From CAXMQS01 sp964195995 (GTDB lineage: Bacteria > Actinomycetota > Acidimicrobiia > Spongiisociales > JAOTWH01), in contig CAXMQS010000001.1 of the NCBI GenBank assembly GCA_964195995.1, positions 1-64,000 of the forward strand: a DNA stretch of 64,000 nt. Direction: 5' to 3'. A program made the translations under genes and the position numbers. Each line of letters opens with the position of its first letter. Positions within the stretch are counted from its first letter, which is position 1. The notes beneath the pieces were generated by a model that had not been told where the DNA came from, did not search any database, and saw only the letters and a list, made by a program, of their open reading frames with translations. Below, piece after piece: positions 23,682 through 33,444 of the stretch.

Positions 23682-25064
23682 ATGGTGACGGCGGCGTACT
23701 GGGACGAGTTGGTGGCATCTACTGTCAAGGGTCGTCGCTGGGTAGCGGCGTTCGACGTCTTGGGCGGACTCGATCGGCTCGCGGAGCGCATGGTTCGACA
23801 TGGTGCAGAGGGTCTCTTCGTCATCGCAGGCAGCCGTGGCACGGGGGATCCACCGCCACCGGGGTTCGCCTCGTGGAAGGTGTTGGGCATCTCCTCCGAC
23901 ACGATCATGAACGGCATTCGCAACTTCGAGCGGGCCTTGGTAGATCTTCCCGCCGATGTAGTGGCGGCTGTCGACGAGTTCGACCCCGACCGGTCGGCCC
24001 GGGTGTTGCGGACGGTCGTTGCCGTCGACCATGCGGTCGCAGGTAGAGAGTGTTACGGGACGCGGCCGGCAGCGTGGGCGGAGCTCGAGGACAAGCTGAG
24101 CGTTGATCAGTTATGGGACAGCGCCGGCGTGGTGAGAGCCCCATCAGCTATCGCAGCCGCCTCGAGCCATGACCTCAAGAAGGCGGCCCGCGATCAAGAC
24201 CGCGGTATGGGAACCGTGTGGGCAGGCGACAATCGGGAAGGTTGGCACGGCGGCGGCAGCTACACGCGGTGGGTGCGGGACGAAGAGTCAGCGGCCCAAG
24301 CCACAGCCTTCTTCGGGGACCACTGCGATCGAGTCCGGGTGATGCCTTTCCTCGATGGCGTCCCGTGTTCCATCCACGGGATCATCGTTGGAGACGAAGT
24401 CATCACCTTCCGTCCCGTCGAGTTGATCATCCTGCGTCGGCCGGATTCGGCCGAGCTGTTCTATGCCGGCGCCGCGACCACGTGGGATCCGCCAGACGCT
24501 GATCGTCAGACGATGCGCCGGGCAGCCGTCGCCGTCGGTGAACACCTGCGAGACTCGGTGGGCTACCGGGGTGCCTACAACCTCGACGGCGTATTGACGT
24601 CGGACGGGTGGCGCCCGACGGAGCTCAATGCGAGGTTCTCAGTGGGCCTGGGGACTCTCCAACAACATTTCGAGGCGTCCCTGTACCACCTCCATCTCAA
24701 CATTGTCGAAGGAGAGGACCTCGATTACCGCGCCCGTGAGCTGGAGCGACAGGTCATCGAGGTCGCAGACGAGAAGCGGAGCGGAGGATTTGGGGCGCCT
24801 CTCGATGGCCAAGTCACGGAGGAGCACAGCGCCGGAGTCGTCTTCGAGGGCGACACATGCCGCTTCGCCCACGACGACGGAGAGAATGCGGACGGCACGC
24901 TGACGCTGGGTCCCGGCCCCCAGGGCAGCTACCTGCGCCTCAGGCTCCGCAACCCGCAGCCGGGCAAGTTGAGCTCGGAGAAGGCGGTCCAGGCGATCGC
25001 GCTGGCAGACGCTGAATGGGGAACCGGCATCGGAGCGCTAGCGGCGGCGCCTGATGTCCGTTGA
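23682..25064 (+). CDS. ATP-grasp-like protein of unknown function
   Basis: A 460-residue protein. Its middle part looks like an ATP-grasp ligase fold: VRVMPFLDGVPCSIHGII, then GYRGAYNLDGVLTSDGWRPTELNARFSVGLG, where the acidic and Asn residues (DGV, ELNAR) match the Mg-ATP site. The N-terminal third (AERMVRHGAEGLFVIAG) may be a pre-ATP-grasp domain. The acceptor and product cannot be read. It stands alone, divergent from the DUF983 gene. TATGGT lies 6 nt before the ATG at 23682, which supports that start over the frame opening at 23634. Confidence 0.7.
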   Translation: MVTAAYWDELVASTVKGRRWVAAFDVLGGLDRLAERMVRHGAEGLFVIAGSRGTGDPPPPGFASWKVLGISSDTIMNGIRNFERALVDLPADVVAAVDEFDPDRSARVLRTVVAVDHAVAGRECYGTRPAAWAELEDKLSVDQLWDSAGVVRAPSAIAAASSHDLKKAARDQDRGMGTVWAGDNREGWHGGGSYTRWVRDEESAAQATAFFGDHCDRVRVMPFLDGVPCSIHGIIVGDEVITFRPVELIILRRPDSAELFYAGAATTWDPPDADRQTMRRAAVAVGEHLRDSVGYRGAYNLDGVLTSDGWRPTELNARFSVGLGTLQQHFEASLYHLHLNIVEGEDLDYRARELERQVIEVADEKRSGGFGAPLDGQVTEEHSAGVVFEGDTCRFAHDDGENADGTLTLGPGPQGSYLRLRLRNPQPGKLSSEKAVQAIALADAEWGTGIGALAAAPDVR

Positions 25065-25079
25065 TGCTCTGACTCGTGA

Positions 25080-25490
25080 CTAGGTGGGATCGGCTTCCCA
25101 GGATCGCCAGGAGCCAACGGCGACGTCGATGATGGGGCCGACGGGAGTGTGCTCGCGGTACTGGGGGTACTTGGTGCCGAGCAGCTTCCCGGCAACGGCG
25201 ACGGCGTGCTCGTCGTCTCGAATCTCCGCTGTTCCGGTTGCTCTTACCCACCACAGCCGGGTCCAGTCGTCTTCGTAGTGCTGAGCCAACAGGCTCACCC
25301 GCGGGTCATTCTCGATGTCGCCGAGACGGGCGAGTCGCCGCGTGGTCTTCGGCTTGTGGTCGACCGCTATGAATACACGGTCGTCGACGATGGCGAAGGT
25401 GACGGGGACCAGCCGTGGAGAACCCTCTTGGCTGACCGTGGCCAGGACTGCTACGGGAGCGTCGGCAAAGCGCTCCCGAGCTAGGAGCAT
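25080..25490 (-). CDS. PPOX-class F420-type oxidoreductase
   Basis: A 136-residue split beta-barrel flavin/F420-binding protein. RFADAPVAVLATVSQEGSPRLVPVTFAI, FIAVDHKPKTTRRLARLGDIENDPRVSLL and LWWVRATGTAEI match the actinobacterial PPOX subgroup that uses F420 (TIGR03668 type). The substrate is unknown. The ATG at 25490 is preferred over an upstream TTG at 25499. It is convergent with the ATP-grasp gene, 15 bases apart. Confidence 0.85.
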   Translation of the reverse strand: MLLARERFADAPVAVLATVSQEGSPRLVPVTFAIVDDRVFIAVDHKPKTTRRLARLGDIENDPRVSLLAQHYEDDWTRLWWVRATGTAEIRDDEHAVAVAGKLLGTKYPQYREHTPVGPIIDVAVGSWRSWEADPT

Positions 25491-25577
25491 GCCGACCAAT
25501 GACTCGTGCTACGAGCCGCCGTGATGAGGAAGATCGCCATCGGTCGCCGGCTCGCGAGTGGAATGCTCATCACGCTC

Positions 25578-26968
<1,391 letters not shown>

Positions 26969-26972
<4 letters not shown>

Positions 26973-28414
26973 GCCTGGTAGCTGCCGGCGGTGGCGGGTC
27001 CACCGGCGCCGGTCCAATCGCTGTGGAAGAACTCGCCACGGGGCCGGTCGATACGCTCATAGGTATGGGCGCCGAAGTAGTCGCGTTGCGCTTGTATCAA
27101 GTTGGCCGGCAGGCGCTGCGTTCTGAAGCCGTCGTAGAAGGCCAGCGCCGAGCCCAACGCCGGGGTCGGCAGCGAAGCCCCAACCGCGGCGCCGACGACC
27201 CGCCGCCAACCGTCCTCGGCGGCCGTGACCTCACCGGCGAAGTATTGGCTGAGGAGCAGGTTCTCGAGAGAGGGCTCGGTGCCAAAGGCCCGACGGACCT
27301 CAGCGAGGAAGGAGGAACGGATGATGGTGCCGCCTGCCCACATCGTTGCGATCGAGGAGAAGTCGAGATCCCAACCATGTTCGGCGGCAGCATCGGCCAG
27401 CAGCATGAATCCCTGCGCATAGGAAACGATCTTGGAGGCGTGCAAGGCGTCGCCTATGTCAGACACTGTCGCCGAATCGATCGGTGAGACGGCAGGAGCC
27501 CCGAGGGTCGCTGCCGCCTCCGCTCGCAGGTCCTTGTGCGAAGACAGGATCCGGGCGTAGACGGCTTCGGCGACCAGCGGCGTCGGTGACCCCAGCTCCA
27601 TCGAGGAGATGACGGTCCATTTACCTGTGCCCTTTTGGCCGGCTGCGTCCAGGATGGTGTCGAGAACAAGGTCGCCGCCCTCGCGGTGACCCATGATCTC
27701 GGCAGTGATCTCGATCAGGTACGACTCGAGTTTCTCGGCATTCCACGAAGCGAACGTCTGAGCGAGGGACTCCGGGTCCATGCCCAGTCCCACTGTCATG
27801 AGGTGGTAGGCCTCGGCGATGAGCTGCATGTCGCCGTACTCGATGCCGTTGTGGACCATCTTGGTGAAGTGGCCGGCACCGTCGCTTCCCACCCAATCGC
27901 TGGCCGGAGTCCCGTCGGAGAGCTTGGCGGCGATGTCCTGGAAGATCTCCTTGATGAGAGGCCATGCGGCCGGCGACCCGCCGGGCATCAAGGACGGGCC
28001 GTGACGAGCACCCTCCTCACCGCCCGAGATCCCGGTGCCAACGTAGAACATGCCCTCGTGCTCGACTCGAGCCGCCCGGCGGATGGTGTCGGTGTAGAGG
28101 GAGTTGCCGGCGTCGATGATCACGTCGCCTGGGTCGAGGAGGGATATCAGCCGATCGATGACGGCATCGACGCCGTCGCCGGCGCGGATCAACATCATGA
28201 CTCGACGAGGCGGAGTGAGAGTGGTCACCAGCTCATCGAGGCTCGAGGCTCCGATGACGCTGGTTCCGCTGGCAGGCCCCGCCAAGAACTCGTCGGTGCG
28301 TTCCTTGGTCCTGTTGTAGACGGCAACCGTGTAGCCGTGGTCGGCCATGTTGAGTACCAGATTCTGACCCATCACGGCCAGCCCGATGAGGCCGATATCG
28401 GCGCTTTGTGTCAT
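26969..28414 (-). CDS. gnd: 6-phosphogluconate dehydrogenase (decarboxylating)
   Basis: A 481-residue enzyme that oxidises 6-phosphogluconate to ribulose 5-phosphate and CO2 with NADP+. The N-terminal GLAVMGQNLVLNMADHGY, YVGTGISGGEEGARHGPSLMPGG and KMVHNGIEYGDMQLIAEAY signatures are complete, with the long form's C-terminal HSDWTG. The ATG at 28414 has GGGAGAG 4 bases upstream. It precedes zwf in the same operon. Confidence 0.96.
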
Positions 28415-28522
28415 GTCTCTCCCGCGGAAGACCCCCGATGCTACGCCACATCTCACTTCCGGCGGTTTCTGTCACACCCGGCTCCTACGGTGCCAATAGA
28501 TAGAGAAAACACGGAGGCCACG

Positions 28523-28729
28523 ATGTTCATCGACTGCAACGACTGCTCCCAGCAGCACACCGAAGTCTGCCAGGACTGCGTCGTGACGCATGTGCTGCGT
28601 GACCTCAGTGGTCCTCTGGAAGTGGATCCGGATCAGGCAGAGGCTCTTGACATCCTCGCCGATGCCGGATTGGTTTCGCCGCTGCGCCTTATCCAGCGCA
28701 GCGACGAACGCGACGCCGCGGTCGGGTAG
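28523..28729 (+). CDS. Small Cys-rich protein
   Basis: A 68-residue protein with two CxxC pairs (C5/C8 in CNDC and C16/C19 in CQDC), which suggests one bound zinc or a redox pair. The rest is short acidic helices. The function is unknown. ACGGAGG lies 5 bases before the ATG, a good Shine-Dalgarno, which supports a real gene despite its size. It is divergent from gnd and followed by a strong hairpin. Confidence 0.75.
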   Translation: MFIDCNDCSQQHTEVCQDCVVTHVLRDLSGPLEVDPDQAEALDILADAGLVSPLRLIQRSDERDAAVG

Positions 28730-28754
28730 GGGAGCGGCGTCGCTCAGCCGGTAG

Positions 28755-28790
28755 ACCGAGCGGAGGGCGATAGCGGGCCCTTCGCTCGGT
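28755..28790 (+). terminator. Terminator-like hairpin
   Basis: ACCGAGCGGAGGGC pairs with GCCCTTCGCTCGGT: 14 continuous pairs (one G-U) with an 8-base loop. There is no U-run, so it may act as an intrinsic terminator of the U-less kind or as an RNA 3' end. It separates the small Cys-rich gene from queG. Confidence 0.55.
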
Positions 28791-28841
28791 CGCATCGGTG
28801 TCCGACGGCAGTGCCTCATCGGCGCCGTATACGCTCACGAC

Positions 28842-29930
28842 ATGGCCTTGGGCACCGTGCTGCGTGCTACTGCCGAGTCGGCCGGACTGGTTGGCTACGG
28901 CGTCTGTGACGCGTCCCCGTTCACGGGGACCGCACAATCGATCGCAGACGCCAACGAGTCTGGGAGGGCGGCCGGGCTTCGGTTCACTTACACCGAGCCA
29001 GCGTCAACGGACATAACTCGATCCTTCCAGTGGGCACAGCGACTCGTGGTCGGGGCCTGGTCCTATATGGAGAGAGCGGGCTCGCCGGGGCCGCCCAGCG
29101 CGGGGAGTGGGCGGGTGGCCCGCTTCGCCACCGAAGAACACTACGCCGACCTGCGGCGAGCACTGACCCGTCTCGCAGAAGTTCTTCGAGCAGAGGGACA
29201 TCGCGCTGAGATCCTCATCGATGACAACCGATTGGTCGATCGTGCTGCGGCAGTGCGGGCTGGAATCGGGTGGTGGGGGAAGAACACCATGGTGCTGGCG
29301 CCCGGAGTCGGTCCGTGGATGCTGCTCGGCTCGGTGGTGACCGACGCCGATCTGGATGTGTCTACGCCGATGAAGAGAGACTGTGGAACCTGCGAGGCCT
29401 GCTTGCCTGCCTGCCCCACAGGGGCGCTGGTGGCCCCGGGAGTCCTCGACGCCCGCCTCTGTCTCGCCTACTGGGCGCAGGCCCCGGGTTCGATCCCGCT
29501 CGAGCTTCGACAAGCGATGGGTGATCGCGTCTATGGCTGCGACGACTGCGTCGAGGCATGCCCGCCGGGCCAGCGGTCGCTCGAAGAGCACAGCGCGTGG
29601 CGCGCTGGTCGCCATGAGCTGCTGCAGCTCCTCGGCGCCGACTCCGGGTCCTTGCTCGAGCGCTTCTCCCACTTCTATGTACCAAAGCGCAATGCCCGGT
29701 TTCTGCGTCGCAACTCCCTGGTGGCGCTAGGGAACGTCGGCGGCGGAGAGGCGGTGGCGGTTGCTGCGGGTTTCCTGGGCCACCCCGACGACCTGTTACG
29801 GTCCCACGCCGCCTGGGCGCTCGGTTCCCTCGGTGGCCCGATGGCTCGAGCGGCATTGAGGGCTCGAGCCATGGTCGAGAAGGACGCTGCTGTTGGGGGC
29901 GAGATCTCCCAGGCCCTGGCGAAGGCCTGA
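28842..29930 (+). CDS. queG: Epoxyqueuosine reductase
   Basis: A 362-residue cobalamin/iron-sulfur enzyme that reduces epoxyqueuosine to queuosine in tRNA. Two [4Fe-4S] motifs are present (CGTCEACLPACPTGA and CDDCVEACPPG, with CLAYW between). AGIGWWGKNTMVL is the typical QueG core, and HEAT-like repeats (SLVALGNVGGGEA, HAAWALGSLGG) fill the C-terminus. Other que genes are not in the window. TATACG lies 8 nt before the ATG. Confidence 0.92.
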   Translation: MALGTVLRATAESAGLVGYGVCDASPFTGTAQSIADANESGRAAGLRFTYTEPASTDITRSFQWAQRLVVGAWSYMERAGSPGPPSAGSGRVARFATEEHYADLRRALTRLAEVLRAEGHRAEILIDDNRLVDRAAAVRAGIGWWGKNTMVLAPGVGPWMLLGSVVTDADLDVSTPMKRDCGTCEACLPACPTGALVAPGVLDARLCLAYWAQAPGSIPLELRQAMGDRVYGCDDCVEACPPGQRSLEEHSAWRAGRHELLQLLGADSGSLLERFSHFYVPKRNARFLRRNSLVALGNVGGGEAVAVAAGFLGHPDDLLRSHAAWALGSLGGPMARAALRARAMVEKDAAVGGEISQALAKA

Positions 29931-29944
29931 GCTACGCTCAGAAG

Positions 29945-30553
29945 ATGTCGGAGCTCGTGACATGTGCCCATTGCGGTGCCACCAATCCGCCGGACGCCGA
30001 GTGGTGCGGCCAGTGCTTCGGGAGCCTTGGGTCAAGGCCGGAGGATTCCGAGTCCGAGTCGCCAGCAACAGACGGACCCGCAACGGGCCAAGCCCCGGCT
30101 CGCAGCGGATGGGAGTGTCGCGCCTGTCAAACGGTGAACGACGTCGACAGATCGGAGTGTTCCGTCTGTGGGCTCAGCATCTATGACTCCTATGGAGCCG
30201 AAGGCGAGCGAGCAGCTTTCGATCCTGAGACGGCCCTGCGGAGGTCGATCATCTTTCCGGGCTTCGGTTACGGCTCTCTCGGCTTCGGTGGCATCGGCCT
30301 CGTCGCCGGGTTCCTGGCGATAGCCGCCATGGTGGTCGGTGGGATGCTCGTCATTGTCGGCGAGTTGATCGGAGTCATTCTCATCGTCGCTGCCGTGGCG
30401 ATATGGGCTATCAGCATCGTTGATGTGGTACGGCTAGCGCAGGGGGAGCCGGTGCCGTTGCTGCGACCGCGGGTCCTGTCGATCGTCGGCGGCTTCGTCG
30501 TCATTCTTCTGTTGACCACGGTGATGCTCGCATTCCGATCGGCGACCTCGTAG
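29945..30553 (+). CDS. Zinc-ribbon membrane protein
   Basis: A 202-residue protein with two N-terminal zinc fingers: CAHCGATN...CGQC (residues 7-24) and a RanBP2-like WECRACQTVNDVDRSECSVCG. A low-complexity linker separates them, and three membrane helices follow after about residue 110. The function is unknown; such proteins may link a membrane patch to nucleic acid or protein partners. TACGCT lies 6 nt before the ATG (leaderless type). The stop abuts the next ATG directly. Confidence 0.75.
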   Translation: MSELVTCAHCGATNPPDAEWCGQCFGSLGSRPEDSESESPATDGPATGQAPARSGWECRACQTVNDVDRSECSVCGLSIYDSYGAEGERAAFDPETALRRSIIFPGFGYGSLGFGGIGLVAGFLAIAAMVVGGMLVIVGELIGVILIVAAVAIWAISIVDVVRLAQGEPVPLLRPRVLSIVGGFVVILLLTTVMLAFRSATS

Positions 30554-31324
30554 ATGTTGCTGGTCTCCGATGTCCACGGTGCGACGGCGGCACTGCGGCG
30601 GGTTGCTTCCCGGGGTGACCAGCTGATCGTGCTTGGGGACCTGATCAACTTCATCGACTACCGGACCTTCGACGGCATCCTGGCGTCCGTTGTCGGGCGC
30701 GATGCCGTTCGCGAGATGATCGGCTTACGGATAGCGAAACGCTGGGACGACGCGTCGGCCCTGTGGCGCCAGGCCTACGCCGGTTCTCCCGAGGAGTTCC
30801 GGGCGAGCTACCTCAGTGCTGTCGAGATCGCCTACGCGGATATCTGCCCTGCCCTCGAAGGGTCGTCTGCCATCGTCACCTATGGCAACGTGGATGACCC
30901 CGAGCTGCTGGCCTCGGCTCTTCCCCCCGATACCCAGTTCGTCGGCGATAGCGCGGTCTTCAAGGTCGATGGCATACAAGTGGGAATCGTCGGAGGTGGC
31001 ACTGCAACGCCTCTCGGCGTCCCCGGCGAAGTGTCCGATGATGAGATGGCGAGAAGGCTAGACAGCATCGGTGACGTCGATGTGTTGTGCACCCATGTAG
31101 CGCCTGCCGTCGGCCCGCTGGCGACTGACGTGCTCGGCGGCCGTTACAAGGGCAGCACACCGGTTCGCGCCTACGTCGAGCGCCATCGACCACGGTTTCA
31201 TTACTTCGGCGACATACATCAGCCCCAGGCAACGACGTGGCGACTTGGCGAGACCGTTTGTCGCAACATCGGCTACTTCCGGGCGACGGGAAGAGCGACC
31301 GAGCACCAGCCCCTGCATCGCTAG
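30554..31324 (+). CDS. Metallophosphoesterase-family protein
   Basis: A 256-residue calcineurin-type phosphoesterase. Metal-binding motifs are LLVSDVHG (D, H), LGDLIN (GD), YGNVD (GN...), THVAPAVG (H) and YFGDIHQPQ (GDxH). The substrate cannot be read: members act on nucleotides, phosphoproteins or phosphodiesters. The ATG follows the stop of the zinc-ribbon gene without a gap. Confidence 0.85.
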   Translation: MLLVSDVHGATAALRRVASRGDQLIVLGDLINFIDYRTFDGILASVVGRDAVREMIGLRIAKRWDDASALWRQAYAGSPEEFRASYLSAVEIAYADICPALEGSSAIVTYGNVDDPELLASALPPDTQFVGDSAVFKVDGIQVGIVGGGTATPLGVPGEVSDDEMARRLDSIGDVDVLCTHVAPAVGPLATDVLGGRYKGSTPVRAYVERHRPRFHYFGDIHQPQATTWRLGETVCRNIGYFRATGRATEHQPLHR

Positions 31325-31335
31325 CCTCCGTGGCG

Positions 31336-31770
31336 ATGGAAGGAACAGTCCGTACCGCCGTATCGACGGCGACGCCACAGCAGCTATTCGCAGTTGCCGC
31401 CGACCTGGCGAGTTACCCCGAATGGGCTGAGGGCGTCAAGGGGGTTGAGATCCTCGAGACCGACGCCGAGGGTCATGCCACGTCCGCACGCTTCGACGTC
31501 GAGGCGATGGTGAGGAGAATCAGTTACGTCCTCGTGTACACCTACGACGCCCCCAACCAGATGACGTGGCGGGCGGAGCCCGGCGAGGACATCGAGGAGA
31601 TGGAAGGTTCCTACCGCTTCACTGAGACCGAGGACGGCGGTACCGAGGTCGTTTACGCCTTGGCAGTGACGCCGGCCTTCAAGGTGCCCGGCTTCCTGCG
31701 CTCGCAGGCAGAACGTCACATAGTTACGACAGCCCTGCGATCTCTGCGGAGGCGCGCCGAGGCCGAATAG
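31336..31770 (+). CDS. START/SRPBCC-like (polyketide cyclase) protein
   Basis: A 144-residue helix-grip protein of the SRPBCC superfamily: V-x-T-ATPQQLFAVAADLASYPEWAEGVKGVEIL at the start, and SQAERHIVTTALRSLRRRAE as the closing helix. These proteins bind hydrophobic ligands or act as cyclases; the ligand is unknown. It follows the phosphoesterase by 11 bases. Confidence 0.82.
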   Translation: MEGTVRTAVSTATPQQLFAVAADLASYPEWAEGVKGVEILETDAEGHATSARFDVEAMVRRISYVLVYTYDAPNQMTWRAEPGEDIEEMEGSYRFTETEDGGTEVVYALAVTPAFKVPGFLRSQAERHIVTTALRSLRRRAEAE

Positions 31771-31791
31771 CTGCTTGGGTACCGTTGCTCG

Positions 31792-32178
31792 ATGCCAACT
31801 CGAGAAGAATGGAAAGATGCCGCACGCCAGGCGGCGGCGTTAGCTCCCAACCTGTTGAAGCTGTATGGGCGCCTCGTCGCCGATAGCCGGGTCCCGTTCC
31901 GGGCTCGAGTTCTTGCTCTGGCGACTCTTGGCTACACGATCTCTCCGATCGACCTGATCCCCGACTTCGTTCCGTTCCTGGGCCAGGTCGATGACATCAT
32001 CGTGGTTGCCTCTGGGCTGAAGCGTCTCGCCGACGCCGCGGGCACCGAGATTCTCGAGGAACACTGGGACGGCGGCCAGCCCGTGCTCGAGAGCGTTCAG
32101 GCGCTCGTGGATGCAGCTGCGGCGCTGGCGCCGCCCCCGCTGCGCCGAGCCCTGGAGTGGGCAGCACCGCTCCCTTAG
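31792..32178 (+). CDS. YkvA-like DUF1232 protein
   Basis: A 128-residue protein with the DUF1232 core YTISPIDLIPDFVPFLGQVDDIIVV. The function of the family is unknown; many are membrane-associated. TACCGT lies 6 nt before the ATG (leaderless type). The promoter-to-start sequence (GGTACCGTTGCTCGATG) is nearly identical to that of the Y-family polymerase gene at 43.1 kb. Confidence 0.8.
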   Translation: MPTREEWKDAARQAAALAPNLLKLYGRLVADSRVPFRARVLALATLGYTISPIDLIPDFVPFLGQVDDIIVVASGLKRLADAAGTEILEEHWDGGQPVLESVQALVDAAAALAPPPLRRALEWAAPLP

Positions 32179-32250
32179 GCCAGCAGCGCTTCCTTGGTAC
32201 GGCGAACCTGGGCGTTGGCTCTGTACGATTTCTGGGATTGAGGAGGACCG

Positions 32251-33423
32251 TTGGAATTCCGCCGCATCGGCAACCTGCCGCCATACGTCTTCTCGACCAT
32301 CAACGAGCTGAAGGCCGCCAGGCGTCGCGCCGGAGACGACGTCATCGATCTCGGCTTCGGCAATCCGGATGTTCCATCGCCTCAGGTGGTCGTCGACAAG
32401 CTGATCGAAGCCGCGAGGCGTCCGACGAATCACGCCTACTCGTCGTCGCGGGGGATTCCCAACCTGCGCAAGGCGGTCGCCGACCGCTATATGCGCCGCT
32501 TCGGTGTCGAACTCGATCCAGACACACAGGTGATCACGACGATAGGTGCCAAGGAGGGCCTGTCGCACCTGATGTGGACGCTAGTCGAGCCGGGTGACGT
32601 CGCTCTCGTGCCAGAGCCGTCTTACCCGATCCACATCTACGCGCCGGCGTTGGCGGGCGCGGACGTGCTGCGGGTACACCTAACTGTCGACTCAGACTTC
32701 TTCGAGCGTCTAACCGAAGCGTTTCGGAGCTCCGCGGTGCGGCCACGGGTCATCCTGACCTCGTTCCCGCACAACCCGACCACGGCTTGCGTAGATCTCG
32801 ATTTCTTCGCCAAGCTCGTCGCCTTCGCCAGGGAGCACGAAGTGATGCTGGTTCACGATCACGCCTACGCCGACATCATCTTCGACGGCTACCAGCCTCC
32901 GAGCATGCTCGAGGTGCCGGGTGCTACCGACGTCGGTGTCGAGCTGTACACGATGTCGAAGGGGCATTCGATGGCGGGATGGCGCGTCGGATTCGTCGTC
33001 GGCAATGCCGAGATGGTGGCAGCTCTGGCCAAACTCAAGTCCTACCTCGATTACGGCACCTTCCAGCCGATCCAGATCGCATCGATAATCGCCCTCAACG
33101 AGTGCGATGACTATCCCGCAGAGGTGTCCGCCGTGTACGAAGAGCGGCGTGACGCGCTGGTCGACGGCCTCAACCGGGCAGGCTGGAAGGTCGATCGGCC
33201 GCAGGGAACCATGTTCCTGTGGGCCGAGATCCCCGGTCCGTACGCCGACATGGGGTCACTCGACTTCGCGGTGAAGCTGCTCGAGGAGTCGAAGGTGGCG
33301 GTGTCACCCGGTATTGGCTTCGGGCCGTCGGGAGACCGTCATGTCCGATTCGCCCTCGTCGAGAACACCAAGCGAATCAATCAGGCGGTCCGCAACCTGC
33401 GGCGATCCCTCGACCGCCTGTAG
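32251..33423 (+). CDS. Class I/II aminotransferase (alanine-type)
   Basis: A 390-residue PLP enzyme. DLGFGNPDVPSPQ, AYSSSRGIPNLRKAVADRY and PSYPIHIY are the substrate-side motifs. The PLP lysine is in YTMSKGHSMAGWRVGF, and the final FALVENTKRI holds the carboxylate-binding Arg region. It is closest in look to AlaC/AlaA-type alanine aminotransferases. The start is a TTG at 32251 with GAGGAGG 4 bases upstream; TACGAT a little further up gives a short leader. Confidence 0.88.
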   Translation: MEFRRIGNLPPYVFSTINELKAARRRAGDDVIDLGFGNPDVPSPQVVVDKLIEAARRPTNHAYSSSRGIPNLRKAVADRYMRRFGVELDPDTQVITTIGAKEGLSHLMWTLVEPGDVALVPEPSYPIHIYAPALAGADVLRVHLTVDSDFFERLTEAFRSSAVRPRVILTSFPHNPTTACVDLDFFAKLVAFAREHEVMLVHDHAYADIIFDGYQPPSMLEVPGATDVGVELYTMSKGHSMAGWRVGFVVGNAEMVAALAKLKSYLDYGTFQPIQIASIIALNECDDYPAEVSAVYEERRDALVDGLNRAGWKVDRPQGTMFLWAEIPGPYADMGSLDFAVKLLEESKVAVSPGIGFGPSGDRHVRFALVENTKRINQAVRNLRRSLDRL

Positions 33424-33444
33424 CGACGAAGCGCCCGGCCTGTC

